DNA of 64,000 bases from Kitasatospora mediocidica KCTC 9733. GTDB taxonomy: Bacteria > Actinomycetota > Actinomycetes > Streptomycetales > Streptomycetaceae. Below, piece by piece: positions 17,950 to 27,963 of the stretch. A program made the position numbers and the translations under genes. Each line of letters opens with the position of its first letter. Position 1 is the first letter of the stretch. Under the pieces are notes generated by a model that made no database searches, was not told where the DNA came from, and was given only the letters and a program-made list of their open reading frames with translations. The stretch spans positions 868,001 to 932,000 of the forward strand of contig NZ_JQLN01000005.1 in assembly GCF_000744225.1 (NCBI RefSeq). Direction: 5' to 3'.

Positions 17950-18794
17950 TCCGCGTCCTCCTCATGCCCGGGTACCGGGGTCAGCTCCTGGCGGGGCCTG
18001 GGCGGGGTCGGCCGGGCGGACGGCGGACGGCCCAGCCAGTCGGCCGTGTCGGCCTCCAACTCGGCCATCCTGCGCAGCATGTCCTGGCTGACGTCGCGGA
18101 TCTGGCCGCGCTCGCGCAGCGTCCCCATCACCGAGTCCTCGGCGATGGAGCCGTCCGGCAGCAGGCCGGGGATGTCCACCGCGTTGTGCCGGGCGTAGAC
18201 ACCCGGGGCGGGCAGCGGCGGGAGCTGGACGTTGTCCCTCACCCGCTGGGCGGCCAGCTCGCGTTGGGTGGCCGGCGCCTTCACGTGCTCGCGGTGGGTG
18301 AGCACCATGGCGCCCACCGCGGCGGTGATCAGCAGCGCGCCGGTGACCTCGAAGGCCCAGACGTACTTGGTGAAGATCAGCCGGGCCAGACCCTGGACGT
18401 TGCCCTCGGCGTTGGCCTCGGACAGTCCGGTGAAGGCCGAGAGCTTGGCGTTGGCGATGCCCGCGATCAGCAGGACGCCGAAACCGAGGCCGCAGATCAC
18501 CGCGGCGACCCGCTGGCCCTTCAGCTGCTCCTTCAAGGAGTCCTCGGAGGTGACGCCGACCAGCATCACCACGAAGAGGAAGAGCATCATGATCGCGCCG
18601 GTGTAGACGACGATCTGCACCACGCCCAGGAACACCGCGCCCTCGGCCAGGTAACAGACCGCCAACGACAGCATGGTGGCGGCCAGACAGAGGGCACTGT
18701 GCACGGCCTTGCGCATCAGCAGCATGCCCAGCGCGCCGCCGACCGCGATGACCGCGAGCACCCAGAACTGGACCGCCTCGCCGGTGGAGGTCAT
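17946..18794 (-). CDS. nuoJ: NADH-quinone oxidoreductase subunit J (long C-terminal tail)
   Basis: The subunit is 282 residues from the ATG at 18794, overlapping the nuoI stop by 4 nt. Five helices fill the first 170 residues, with the conserved QIVVYTGAIMMLFLFVVMLVG segment that includes the pi-bulge region next to NuoK. The tail of about 110 residues beyond the last helix is cytoplasmic, ends in a Pro/Arg-rich stretch (PPSARPTPPRPRQELTPVPG) and is absent from E. coli NuoJ. Similar tails occur in actinobacteria; the role is unknown. Confidence 0.95.
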   Translation of the reverse strand: MTSTGEAVQFWVLAVIAVGGALGMLLMRKAVHSALCLAATMLSLAVCYLAEGAVFLGVVQIVVYTGAIMMLFLFVVMLVGVTSEDSLKEQLKGQRVAAVICGLGFGVLLIAGIANAKLSAFTGLSEANAEGNVQGLARLIFTKYVWAFEVTGALLITAAVGAMVLTHREHVKAPATQRELAAQRVRDNVQLPPLPAPGVYARHNAVDIPGLLPDGSIAEDSVMGTLRERGQIRDVSQDMLRRMAELEADTADWLGRPPSARPTPPRPRQELTPVPGHEEDAE

Positions 18795-19372
18795 GACTGC
18801 TCCTCCTTCTCGCGGTCGTGCCGCTCCTGGGTGACCGTGCCGGGCGCCGCCGCGGTGATCTCGCCGCGGTAGTAGGCGCCCTCGTCGGCCCCCGGGAAGA
18901 TCGAGTGCGGCGCCTCGACCATGCCCTCGGTCAGGCCCGAGAGCAGCTGCTCCTTGGTGAAGATCAGGTCCGCGCGCGAGGAGTCCGCGAGTTCGTACTC
19001 GTTGGTCATGGTGAGCGCGCGGGTCGGGCAGGCCTCGATGCAGAGCCCGCAGAGGATGCAGCGGGCGTAGTTGATCTGGTAGACCGCGCCGTACCGCTCG
19101 CCCGGGGAGTAGCGCTCCTCGTCGGTGTTGTCCGCGCCCTCGACGTAGATCGCGTCGGCCGGGCAGGCCCAGGCGCACAGCTCGCAGCCGACGCACTTCT
19201 CCAACCCGTCCGGGTGCCGGTTGAGTTGGTGACGGCCGTGGAAGCGGGGGGCGGTGGGCTTCTTCTGCTCCGGGTACTGCTCGGTGAGCCGCTTCTTGAA
19301 CATGGCCGTGAAGGTCACGCCGAAGCCTGCGGCCGGCCCCAGAAGTGAGGGCTTGTCGTCCGGTTCTGGCAT
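18791..19372 (-). CDS. nuoI: NADH-quinone oxidoreductase subunit I (2x[4Fe-4S])
   Basis: The subunit is 193 residues with an ATG start. Two ferredoxin motifs, CVGCELCAWACP and CILCGLCIEACP, bind clusters N6a and N6b, which pass electrons from NuoG to NuoB. An N-terminal amphipathic segment contacts the membrane arm. The C-terminal 60 residues are acidic and resemble other actinobacterial NuoI proteins. It starts 6 bp after the nuoH stop... reading in operon order, nuoH precedes it. Confidence 0.96.
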   Translation of the reverse strand: MPEPDDKPSLLGPAAGFGVTFTAMFKKRLTEQYPEQKKPTAPRFHGRHQLNRHPDGLEKCVGCELCAWACPADAIYVEGADNTDEERYSPGERYGAVYQINYARCILCGLCIEACPTRALTMTNEYELADSSRADLIFTKEQLLSGLTEGMVEAPHSIFPGADEGAYYRGEITAAAPGTVTQERHDREKEEQS

Positions 19373-19378
19373 CTCGGT

Positions 19379-20749
19379 TCAGCTCCCTTCGGAATGGTTG
19401 GCGCCGTTGAGCGCGTCCTGGAGTTGCGGCTGCCGCGGGGCGCGGCTGGGCCGGCGCGGGACCGGCGGCAGCTCCTGGCCGGGCAGCGGCGGCACCGGGT
19501 ACCCGCCGGCCATCGGGTCGAACTCACCGCTCGGTTCGGCCTGCTGAGCCTTGGCGGCGTCGGCGGCCTTGTCCCGGAAGGCGTCCCAGACCAGCGAGAG
19601 CAGCAGCACGGCCGCGACCGGCGCGCCGACGTACAGCACCACCTGGCCGAAGCCGTGGCCCTCGTTGCGCAGCGCCCGGACACTGGCCACCAGCACCAGC
19701 CAGACCAGCGAGACCGGGATCAGCACCTTCCAGCCGAGCTTCATGAACTGGTCGTAGCGCAGCCGGGGCAGCGTGCCGCGCAGCCAGATGAAGAAGAAGA
19801 GCAGCAGCTGGATCTTGACGATGATCCAGAGCATCGGCCACCAGCCGTGGTTGGCGCCGGCCCAGAAGGTCGAGATCGGCCACGGGGCCCGCCAGCCGCC
19901 CAGGAAGAGCGTGCTGGCCACCGCCGAGACGGTCACCATGTTGACGTACTCCGCCAGCATGAACATCGCGAACTTCAGCGAGCTGTACTCGGTGTTGAAT
20001 CCGCCGACCAACTCGCCCTCGGCCTCCGGGAGGTCGAACGGCGCCCGGTTGGTCTCGCCGACCATCGAGATGATGTAGACGATGAACGAGACCGGCAGCA
20101 GCACCGCGAACCAGGTGGAGTGTTGTTGGCCGACGATCTCCGAGGTCGACATCGAACCGGAGTAGATGAAGACCGCGGCGAACGAGAGGCCCATCGCGAT
20201 CTCGTAGGAGATCATCTGCGCCGACGAGCGCAGGCCGCCGAGCAGCGGGTACGTCGAGCCGGAGGACCAGCCCGCCAGCACGATGCCGTAGATGCCGATC
20301 GAGGCGGTCGCCAGGATGTAGAGCAGCGCGACCGGGAGGTCGGTGAGCTGCATCGGGGTCCGGGTGCCGAAGATCGAGACCTCGTTGTCGGCCGGGCCGA
20401 ACGGGATCACCGCGATCGCCATGAACGCCGGGATCGCGCAGATCACCGGGGCCAGGATGTAGACCACCTTGCTGGCGCCGGTGACCACCAGGTCTTCCTT
20501 CAGCGCGAGCTTCACGCCGTCGGCCAGCGACTGCAGCAGGCCCCACGGACCGTGCCGGTTGGGGCCGATCCGCAGCTGCATCCAGGCGACGACCTTGCGC
20601 TCCCAGACGATCGAGACCAGCACGGTGATCAGCAGGAAGGCGAAGCAGAACACCGCCTTGATCACGACCAGCCACCACGGGTCCCGGCCGAAGTAGCCGA
20701 GGGTCTCATAGCCGACGGCCTGACCGGCGGCGAGGCTGAACTGCGTCAT
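19379..20749 (-). CDS. nuoH: NADH-quinone oxidoreductase subunit H
   Basis: This 456-residue quinone-site membrane subunit has eight helices and starts at an ATG overlapping the nuoG stop. Signature stretches are ERKVVAWMQLRIGPNRHGPWG, the acidic quinone-chamber loop (APFDLPEAEGELVGGFNTEY) and IWLRGTLPRLRYDQFM. The tail of about 65 residues after the last helix is Pro-rich (GYPVPPLPGQELPPVPRRPS) and matches the NuoJ tail in character. Extended tails are common in actinobacteria. Confidence 0.96.
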   Translation of the reverse strand: MTQFSLAAGQAVGYETLGYFGRDPWWLVVIKAVFCFAFLLITVLVSIVWERKVVAWMQLRIGPNRHGPWGLLQSLADGVKLALKEDLVVTGASKVVYILAPVICAIPAFMAIAVIPFGPADNEVSIFGTRTPMQLTDLPVALLYILATASIGIYGIVLAGWSSGSTYPLLGGLRSSAQMISYEIAMGLSFAAVFIYSGSMSTSEIVGQQHSTWFAVLLPVSFIVYIISMVGETNRAPFDLPEAEGELVGGFNTEYSSLKFAMFMLAEYVNMVTVSAVASTLFLGGWRAPWPISTFWAGANHGWWPMLWIIVKIQLLLFFFIWLRGTLPRLRYDQFMKLGWKVLIPVSLVWLVLVASVRALRNEGHGFGQVVLYVGAPVAAVLLLSLVWDAFRDKAADAAKAQQAEPSGEFDPMAGGYPVPPLPGQELPPVPRRPSRAPRQPQLQDALNGANHSEGS

Positions 20750-23235
20750 CGCTCCTCCTCCCCTGCCGGGGCGACGGCCACCAGGTGGCCGACCGTCGTA
20801 CCGAGCGTGCGGTGGGCGCTCGCGCTCGGAGTGGGTACCTCCCGGCCGGAGGCTGGGGGAGAGTTGAGCGGAATCCAGACCGTGCGGTCCGGGAGTTCTG
20901 CGGTGATCTCCAGTGGCAGCGTCAGCGAGCCGGCCGGGCCGGTGACCCGCAGCCGGCCGCCGGCGCCGACGCCGATCTCGGCGGCGGTGGCCGGCGAGAG
21001 GCGGGCGACGGCGGGGTGGCGGGTGCCCGCGAGGTGCGGGTCGCCCTGCTGCATCGAGCCGTTGTCCAGCAGTTGGCGCCAGCCCGCCAGCACCGCCTGG
21101 CCGGCTTCCGGCCGGGGCAGCGCGGCCGGGTGTCCGGCGGGCGCGGCCGGGCGGTCGCCGGTCCAGGGGGCGAGGGTGTCCAACTCCAGCCGGGCCGCCC
21201 GGACGTCGGGCAGGCCGAGGCCGCGGCCGAGCGCGTCCGCGAGCATGTTCAGTACCCGGACGTCGGAGGTCAGATGACGCTGCGTCATCTGATCGGCCTT
21301 GAGTGCGGTTTCGAAGAGGCGAACCCGGCCCTCCCAGTCCAGGAAGGTGCCGGCCTTCTCGGCCACCGCGGCCACCGGCAGCACCACGTCGGCGTGCGCG
21401 GTGACGGCCGAGGGCCGCAGCTCCAGCGAGACGACGAAGCCGACCCGGGTGAGCGCCTCCTCGGCGAGGGCGGGGTCCGGCAGGTCGTCCAGCTCGACGC
21501 CGCCGACCACCAGGGCGTCCAGGTCGCCGTGCGCGGCCGCGGCCAGGATCTGGCCGGTGTCCCGGCCGAGCCGGGCGGGCAGTTCGGCGACGCCCCAGGC
21601 GGCGGCCGTCTCGGCGCGGGCGGCCGGCACGGTGACCGGCCGGCCGCCGGGCAGCAGTCCGGGCAGCGCGCCGGCCTCGACCGCGCCGCGCTCCCCCGCC
21701 CGGCGCGGCACCCAGGCGAGCTGGGCACCGGTCGCGTGCGAGAGCCGCAGCGCGGCGGTCAGCGCGCCGGGGACGGCGGCCAGCCGCTCACCGGCCAGGA
21801 TCACCGCGCCGGGCTGCCGGAGCAGTTCGGCGGCGCGGCCGGCGTCGTCGCTGAGCGGCTCCTCGGCCGCCAGCGCACCCAGCCACTCGGCCTCGGTGCC
21901 GGGCGCGGCCGGCAGCAGCCGGCCGCCCAGCTTCACCAGGCCGCGCGAGCGGTGGGTGGCGACCGAGTAGATCTTCAGGCCGTTGCGGCTCGCCTTGCGC
22001 AGCCGCAGGAAGACGATCGGCGACTCCTCCTCGGGCTCGAAGCCCGCGAGCAGCACCACCGGCGCGCTCTCCAGCGCCCGGTAGGTGACCCCCTTGCCAT
22101 CGAGGTCCACCCCGCGCCCGGCCACCGCGACGGCCAGGAAGTCGGCCTCCTCGGCGCTGTGCGGGCGGGCCCGGAAGTCGACGTCATTGGTGCCGAGCAC
22201 CACCCGGGCGAACTTGGCGTAGCCGTAGGCGTCCTCCACCGTCACCCGGCCGCCGGTCAGCACCGCGCCGCGCGCGCCGGTCAGCCCCTCGGCGGCGGCC
22301 GCCAGCGCCTCCGGCCAGGACGCCGGGACCAGCTCGCCGCTCTCCCGATCACGGACCAGCGGCGAGCCGATCCGGTCGCGCTGCTGGGCGTAGCGGAAGG
22401 CGAAGCGGCCCTTGTCGCAGCTCCACTCCTCGTTCACCTCGGGCTCGTCGCCGGCCAGCCGGCGCAGCACCTTGCCGCGCCGGTGGTCGGTGCGAAGCGA
22501 GCAGCCCGACGAGCAGTGCTCGCAGACGCTCGGCGAGGAGACCAGGTCGAACGGGCGGGAGCGGAAGCGGTAGGCGGCCGAGGTCAGCGCGCCCACCGGG
22601 CAGATCTGGATGGTGTTGCCGGAGAAGTACGACTGGAAGTCGTCGCCCTCGCCGATGCCGACCTGCTCCAGCGCGCCGCGCTCCAGCAGCTCGATGAACG
22701 GGTCGCCGGCCACCTGCTGCGAGAAGCGGGTGCAGCGCGCGCAGAGCACGCAGCGCTCGCGGTCCAGCAGCACCTGGCTGCTGATCGGGATCGGCTTCTC
22801 GTAGGTCCGCTTGAGGCCGTCGAAGCGGGAGTCCGCCCCACCGGTGGACATCGCCTGGTTCTGCAGCGGGCACTCGCCGCCCTTGTCGCAGACCGGGCAG
22901 TCCAGCGGGTGGTTGATCAACAGCAGTTCCATGACCCCGCGTTGGGCCTTCTCGGCCACCGGGGAGCTGAGCTGCGTGCGGACCACCATGCCCTCGGCCA
23001 CCGGGATGGTGCAGGAAGCGACCGGCTTGCGTTGGCCCTCGATCTCCACGATGCACTGCCGGCAGGCGCCGACCGGGTCGAGCAGCGGGTGGTCGCAGAA
23101 GCGGGGGATCTGGGTGCCGATCTGCTCGGCCGCCCGGATCACCAACGTCCCCTTGGGGACCTGGACTTCGACGCCGTCGATGGTGAGCGTGACGAGGTCG
23201 GTGGCAGTCTTCTGGGCCGGCTCGGTGATGGTCAT
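20746..23235 (-). CDS. nuoG: NADH-quinone oxidoreductase subunit G
   Basis: The subunit is 829 residues from the ATG at 23235, which overlaps the nuoF stop by 4 nt. The N-terminus holds the [2Fe-2S] N1b ligands (CDHPLLDPVGACRQC), then the N5/N4 region (CPVCDKGGECPLQ, CVLCARCTRFSQQ, ICPVGAL). The motif CEHCSSGC followed later by a fourth Cys in EEWSCDKGRF shows that the off-path N7 cluster site is present. The C-terminal half is the degenerate molybdopterin-oxidoreductase fold. It relays electrons from NuoF to NuoI in the hydrophilic arm. Confidence 0.95.
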   Translation of the reverse strand: MTITEPAQKTATDLVTLTIDGVEVQVPKGTLVIRAAEQIGTQIPRFCDHPLLDPVGACRQCIVEIEGQRKPVASCTIPVAEGMVVRTQLSSPVAEKAQRGVMELLLINHPLDCPVCDKGGECPLQNQAMSTGGADSRFDGLKRTYEKPIPISSQVLLDRERCVLCARCTRFSQQVAGDPFIELLERGALEQVGIGEGDDFQSYFSGNTIQICPVGALTSAAYRFRSRPFDLVSSPSVCEHCSSGCSLRTDHRRGKVLRRLAGDEPEVNEEWSCDKGRFAFRYAQQRDRIGSPLVRDRESGELVPASWPEALAAAAEGLTGARGAVLTGGRVTVEDAYGYAKFARVVLGTNDVDFRARPHSAEEADFLAVAVAGRGVDLDGKGVTYRALESAPVVLLAGFEPEEESPIVFLRLRKASRNGLKIYSVATHRSRGLVKLGGRLLPAAPGTEAEWLGALAAEEPLSDDAGRAAELLRQPGAVILAGERLAAVPGALTAALRLSHATGAQLAWVPRRAGERGAVEAGALPGLLPGGRPVTVPAARAETAAAWGVAELPARLGRDTGQILAAAAHGDLDALVVGGVELDDLPDPALAEEALTRVGFVVSLELRPSAVTAHADVVLPVAAVAEKAGTFLDWEGRVRLFETALKADQMTQRHLTSDVRVLNMLADALGRGLGLPDVRAARLELDTLAPWTGDRPAAPAGHPAALPRPEAGQAVLAGWRQLLDNGSMQQGDPHLAGTRHPAVARLSPATAAEIGVGAGGRLRVTGPAGSLTLPLEITAELPDRTVWIPLNSPPASGREVPTPSASAHRTLGTTVGHLVAVAPAGEEER

Positions 23236-24596
23236 GCGTGCACCTCCCTCTCGGTGGCGGGCTGGGGGCTGGAGGACCGGCGGCTGTCGGCCCAGACGGT
23301 GGCGGCGGCCGGGTCGAACGGGCAGCGCCGCTCGGCCAGGTGCTGCTCGTACTCGGCGCGGAAGTGCTGGAGCGAGGAGACGATCGGGCTGGCCGCACCG
23401 TCGCCGAGCGCGCAGAACGACTTGCCGTTGATGTTGTCGGCGATGTCGAGCAGCTTCTCCAGGTCGCCTTCGAGGCCTTCGCCGGCCTCGATCCGCTTGA
23501 GCAACTGGACCAGCCAGTACGTCCCTTCGCGGCACGGCGTGCACTTGCCGCAGGACTCGTGGGCGTAGAACTCGGTCCACCGGGTGACCGCGCGGACCAC
23601 GCAGGTGGTCTCGTCGAAGATCTGCAGGGCCTTGGTGCCGAGCATCGAGCCGGCCGCCCCTACGCCCTCGTAGTCGAGGGGGACGTCGAGGTGCTCGTCG
23701 GTGAACATCGGGGTGGAACTGCCGCCCGGCGTCCAGAACTTGAGCCGGTGACCGGAGCGCACCCCGCCGCTGATGTCGAGCAGCTGACGCAGCGTCACAC
23801 CGAGCGGGGCCTCGTACTGACCGGGGTTGGTGACGTGCCCGGAGAGCGAGTAGAGCGTGAAGCCCGGGGACTTCTCGGTGCCCAGCGAGGTGAACCACTC
23901 CTTGCCGCGGACCAGGATCGGCGGCACCGAGGCGATCGACTCGACGTTGTTGACCACCGTCGGGCAGGCGTACAGGCCCGCGATGGCCGGGAACGGCGGC
24001 CGCAGCCGGGGCTGGCCGCGGCGCCCCTCCAGCGAGTCCAGCAGCGCCGTCTCCTCACCGCAGATGTAGGCGCCGGCGCCCGCGTGCACGGTGATGTCCA
24101 GGTCGATGCCGGAGCCCAGGATGTCCTTGCCGAGGTAGCCGGCCGCGTACGCCTCCGCGACGGCCGCGTGCAGCCGGCGCAGCACCGGCACGGTCTCGCC
24201 GCGCAGGTAGATGAACGCGTGGTCGCAGCGGATCGCGTACGAGGCGATGATCATGCCCTCGATCAGCGCGTGCGGGTTGGCGAAGAGCAGCGGGATGTCC
24301 TTGCAGGTGCCCGGCTCGCTCTCGTCGGCGTTGACCACCAGGTAGTGCGGCTTGCCGTCGTTCTGCGGGATGAACTGCCACTTGAGGCCGGTCGGGAAGC
24401 CGGCGCCGCCGCGGCCGCGCAGTCCGGACTCCTTGACCAGGGCGATCAGCGCGTCCGGGTCCATGGCGAGGGCGTTGCGCAGGCCCTGGTAACCGTCGTG
24501 GCGCCGGTAGGTCTCCAGCGTCCACGGGCGGTGGTCGTCCCAGGAGGCCGACAGTACGGGGCTGAGCAGCTTCTCGGCCGGCTCGGTCGCGGTCAT
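23232..24596 (-). CDS. nuoF: NADH-quinone oxidoreductase subunit F (NADH/FMN)
   Basis: The subunit is 454 residues from the ATG at 24596, sharing one base with the nuoE stop. NADH and FMN binding are shown by GLRGRGGAGFPTGLKW and GAYICGEETALLDSLEGRRG. The N3 [4Fe-4S] cluster ligands are in HESCGKCTPCREG plus a downstream Cys. It accepts the hydride from NADH at the tip of the hydrophilic arm, so this complex is the full NADH-linked form rather than the ferredoxin-only form. Confidence 0.96.
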   Translation of the reverse strand: MTATEPAEKLLSPVLSASWDDHRPWTLETYRRHDGYQGLRNALAMDPDALIALVKESGLRGRGGAGFPTGLKWQFIPQNDGKPHYLVVNADESEPGTCKDIPLLFANPHALIEGMIIASYAIRCDHAFIYLRGETVPVLRRLHAAVAEAYAAGYLGKDILGSGIDLDITVHAGAGAYICGEETALLDSLEGRRGQPRLRPPFPAIAGLYACPTVVNNVESIASVPPILVRGKEWFTSLGTEKSPGFTLYSLSGHVTNPGQYEAPLGVTLRQLLDISGGVRSGHRLKFWTPGGSSTPMFTDEHLDVPLDYEGVGAAGSMLGTKALQIFDETTCVVRAVTRWTEFYAHESCGKCTPCREGTYWLVQLLKRIEAGEGLEGDLEKLLDIADNINGKSFCALGDGAASPIVSSLQHFRAEYEQHLAERRCPFDPAAATVWADSRRSSSPQPATEREVHA

Positions 24597-25336
24597 CACG
24601 CCTCGGTCCCTTCGTTGCGCGGGGAGACCACGCGGGCTCCCGGCGTGCCGGGCAGGGCCTCGCCCTTGGACAGCCGCAGGCCCGCCATCGAGGGCGCGCC
24701 GCCCGCGCCGGAGGCGTCCAGCGCGCCCGGCCGCTCGTCGGGGAAGCCGGCCAGGATGCGGGCGGTCTCCTTGAACGAGCAGAGCTTGGCGCCGCGGGTC
24801 GGCTCGACCTCGGCGCCCGCGCGCAGGTCGTCGACCAGCTGCCGGGCGCTCTCGGGCGTCTGGTTGTCGAAGAACTCCCAGTTGACCATCACCACCGGGG
24901 CGTAGTCGCAGGCCGCGTTGCACTCGATGTGTTCGAGCGAGATCTCGCCGTCGGCGGTGGTCTCGTTGTTCTTGATCCCCAGGTGCTGCTGGAGCTCCTC
25001 GAAGATCTGGTCGCCACCGAGCACCGCGCAGAGCGTGTTGGTGCAGACGCCCACGTGGTACGTCCCGGCCGGGCGGCGGCGGTACATCGTGTAGAAGGTC
25101 GCGACCGCCGTCACCTCGGCGGTGGTCAGCTCCACCTGCTCCGCGCAGAACCGGATTCCGGTCGCGGTGACGCAGCCCTCCTCGGCCTGCACCAGGTGCA
25201 GCAGCGGCAGCAGCGCGGAACGGGCCACCGGGTAGCGGCCGATCAGCTCCCTGGCGTCGGCGGCGAGGCGTTCGTACACCTCGGCCGGGTACGGCTTGGC
25301 CGGCAGCGCCGGCAGGCCGAGTTCGACATTGCTCAC
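24596..25336 (-). CDS. nuoE: NADH-quinone oxidoreductase subunit E
   Basis: The protein is 246 residues from the GTG at 25336, overlapping the nuoD stop by 4 nt. It has a thioredoxin-like fold with the N1a [2Fe-2S] ligands in VCTNTLC and CNAACDYAP. It pairs with NuoF at the NADH end. A C-terminal tail of about 60 residues, Gly/Pro/Ala-rich, lies beyond the core. Confidence 0.95.
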   Translation of the reverse strand: MSNVELGLPALPAKPYPAEVYERLAADARELIGRYPVARSALLPLLHLVQAEEGCVTATGIRFCAEQVELTTAEVTAVATFYTMYRRRPAGTYHVGVCTNTLCAVLGGDQIFEELQQHLGIKNNETTADGEISLEHIECNAACDYAPVVMVNWEFFDNQTPESARQLVDDLRAGAEVEPTRGAKLCSFKETARILAGFPDERPGALDASGAGGAPSMAGLRLSKGEALPGTPGARVVSPRNEGTEA

Positions 25337-26661
25337 CGGTCCACGCCTCCCATCACCGGGTCGATCCCGGCCACCGCGACGATCACGTCGGCGACCTGGC
25401 CGCCCTCGCACATCGCCGCCATCGACTGCAGGTTGGTGAACGACGGGTCGCGGAAGTGCACCCGGTAGGGGCGCGTCCCGCCGTCGCTCACCACATGGAC
25501 CCCGAGCTCGCCCTTGGGCGACTCGACCGCCGCGTACGCCTGGCCGACCGGGACCCGGAAGCCCTCGGTGACCAGCTTGAAGTGGTGGATCAGGGACTCC
25601 ATCGAGGTGCCCATGATCTGCCGGATGTGGTCGAGCGAGTTGCCCATACCGTCCGGGCCGACCGCCAGTTGGGCCGGCCAGGCGATCTTCTTGTCGGCCA
25701 CCATGACCGGTCCGGGACGCAGCCGGTCCAGGCACTGCTCGACGATCCGCAGCGACTGGCGCATCTCCTCCAGGCGGATCAGGAACCGCCCGTAGGAGTC
25801 CGCGGTGTCCGCGATCGCGACCTCGAAGTCGTAGTTCTCGTAGCCGCAGTACGGGTCGCTCTTGCGCAGGTCGTTCGGCAGCCCGGTGGCCCGCAGGATC
25901 GGGCCGGTGGCGCCGAGCGCCAGGCAGCCGGCCAGGTCCAGGAAGCCGACGTCGACCAGCCGGGCCTTGAACACCGGGTTGCCGGTGGCGAGTTTGTCGT
26001 ACTCGTGCATCCGCGAGCGGAACAGCTTCACCGCCTCGCGGATCTGGTCCACCGCGCCCGGGGGCAGGTCCTGGGCCAGCCCGCCGGGGCGGACGTACGC
26101 GTGGTTCATCCGCAGGCCGGTGACCAACTCGAAGATGTCCAGGATGAGTTCACGGTCCCGGAAGCCGTAGATCATCAACGTGGTGGAGCCGATCTCCATG
26201 CCGCCGGTGGCGAGGCACACCAGGTGCGAGGAGATCCGGTTGAGCTCCATCATCAACACCCGGATGACGGTCGCCCGGTCGGGGATCTGGTCGGTGATGC
26301 CGAGCAGCTTCTCCACCGCCAGGCAGTACGCGGTCTCGTTGAAGAGCGGAGTCAGGTAGTCCATCCGGGTCACGAAGGTGGTGCCCTGGACCCAGTTGCG
26401 GAACTCCATGTTCTTCTCGATACCGGTGTGCAGGTAGCCGATGCCGCACCGGGCCTCGGTCACCGTCTCGCCGTCGATCTCCAGGATCAGCCGCAACACA
26501 CCGTGGGTGGAAGGGTGTTGGGGACCCATGTTGACGATGATGCGCTCGTCGTCGGCCTTGGCGACGGCCTCGACCACCTCGCCCCAGTCGCCACCGGTGA
26601 CCGTGAAGACCCGGCCCTCGGTGGTCTCACGGGTGCCCGCTTCTTCGTAGTGAGTGGTCAT
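25333..26661 (-). CDS. nuoD: NADH-quinone oxidoreductase subunit D (49 kDa)
   Basis: The subunit is 442 residues from the ATG at 26661, overlapping the nuoC stop by 4 nt. It contains the quinone-site signature NMGPQHPSTHGVLRL with the conserved His, and the C-terminal GIDPVMGGVDR. Descended from the large hydrogenase subunit, it forms the quinone cavity with NuoB and NuoH. Menaquinone would be the substrate in this organism. Confidence 0.96.
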   Translation of the reverse strand: MTTHYEEAGTRETTEGRVFTVTGGDWGEVVEAVAKADDERIIVNMGPQHPSTHGVLRLILEIDGETVTEARCGIGYLHTGIEKNMEFRNWVQGTTFVTRMDYLTPLFNETAYCLAVEKLLGITDQIPDRATVIRVLMMELNRISSHLVCLATGGMEIGSTTLMIYGFRDRELILDIFELVTGLRMNHAYVRPGGLAQDLPPGAVDQIREAVKLFRSRMHEYDKLATGNPVFKARLVDVGFLDLAGCLALGATGPILRATGLPNDLRKSDPYCGYENYDFEVAIADTADSYGRFLIRLEEMRQSLRIVEQCLDRLRPGPVMVADKKIAWPAQLAVGPDGMGNSLDHIRQIMGTSMESLIHHFKLVTEGFRVPVGQAYAAVESPKGELGVHVVSDGGTRPYRVHFRDPSFTNLQSMAAMCEGGQVADVIVAVAGIDPVMGGVDR

Positions 26662-27355
26662 GTGTACGACCTCCGCTGGTCGGGCGCCGGGATCTGGGCA
26701 CCCTTGTACTCGACGGGGATGCCACCCAGCGGGTAGTCCTTGCGCTGCGGGTGCCCCAGCCAGTCGTCCGGCATCATGATCCGGGTGAGCCCCGGGTGTC
26801 CGTCGAAGACGATGCCGAAGAAGTCGTAGGCCTCGCGCTCGTGCCAGTCGTTGGTCGGATAGACGCTGACCACCGACGGGATGCGCGGATCGGCGTCCGG
26901 TGCGGTGACCTCGACCCTGATCAGCCGGGTGTGGGTGATCGACCGCAGGTGGTAGACCGCGTGCAGCTCCCGTCCCGCGTCGGACGGGTAGTGCACGCCG
27001 CTGACCCCGAGGCACAGCTCGAACCGCAGCGCCGGGTCGTCGCGCAGCGTCCGGGCCACCTGGAGCAGGTGCTCGCGGCGGACGTGGAAGGTCAGCTCGG
27101 CACGGTCGACGACGGTCTTCAGAATCGCGTCGGCCGGGTCGAGGCCCTGTTCCTCCAGTGCCCCCTCCAGCTCGTCGGCCACTTCGTCGAACCAGCCGCC
27201 GTACGGCCGGCTGCTCGGGCCGGGCAGCACGATCGGGGAGACCAGGCCGCCGAAACCCGAGGTGTCACCGGTGCCACGGCCGCCGAACATGCCCTGGCGG
27301 CTGCCGACCACCTCGATGGGGATCTCGGTGCGGGTCGCGGGGATGTCGCCGTCGC

Positions 27356-27359
<4 letters not shown>
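26658..27359 (-). CDS. nuoC: NADH-quinone oxidoreductase subunit C (30 kDa)
   Basis: The subunit is 233 residues from the ATG at 27359, overlapping the nuoB stop by 4 nt. The N-terminal 45 residues are Gly-rich and variable. The conserved core ends in the family signature NDWHEREAYDFFGIVFDGHP then GLTRIMMPDDWLGHPQRKDY. It is an accessory subunit of the quinone module and is separate from NuoD here, unlike the fused form in E. coli. Confidence 0.95.
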
Positions 27360-27910
<551 letters not shown>

Positions 27911-27963
27911 CTACCCATCCCTCTCAGTGGCCTCAAATCCGGCTGACTGCAATGCAGTTGTAC

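Noticed and set aside
15703..18198. 831-codon frame opposite nuoL, nuoK and part of nuoJ
   Set aside because: It spans three real genes on the other strand and has His/Asp/Gln-rich antisense composition.
20785..23568. 927-codon frame on the + strand opposite nuoG
   Set aside because: It is a shadow of the strongly conserved nuoG; the composition is of antisense type and there is no ribosome binding site.
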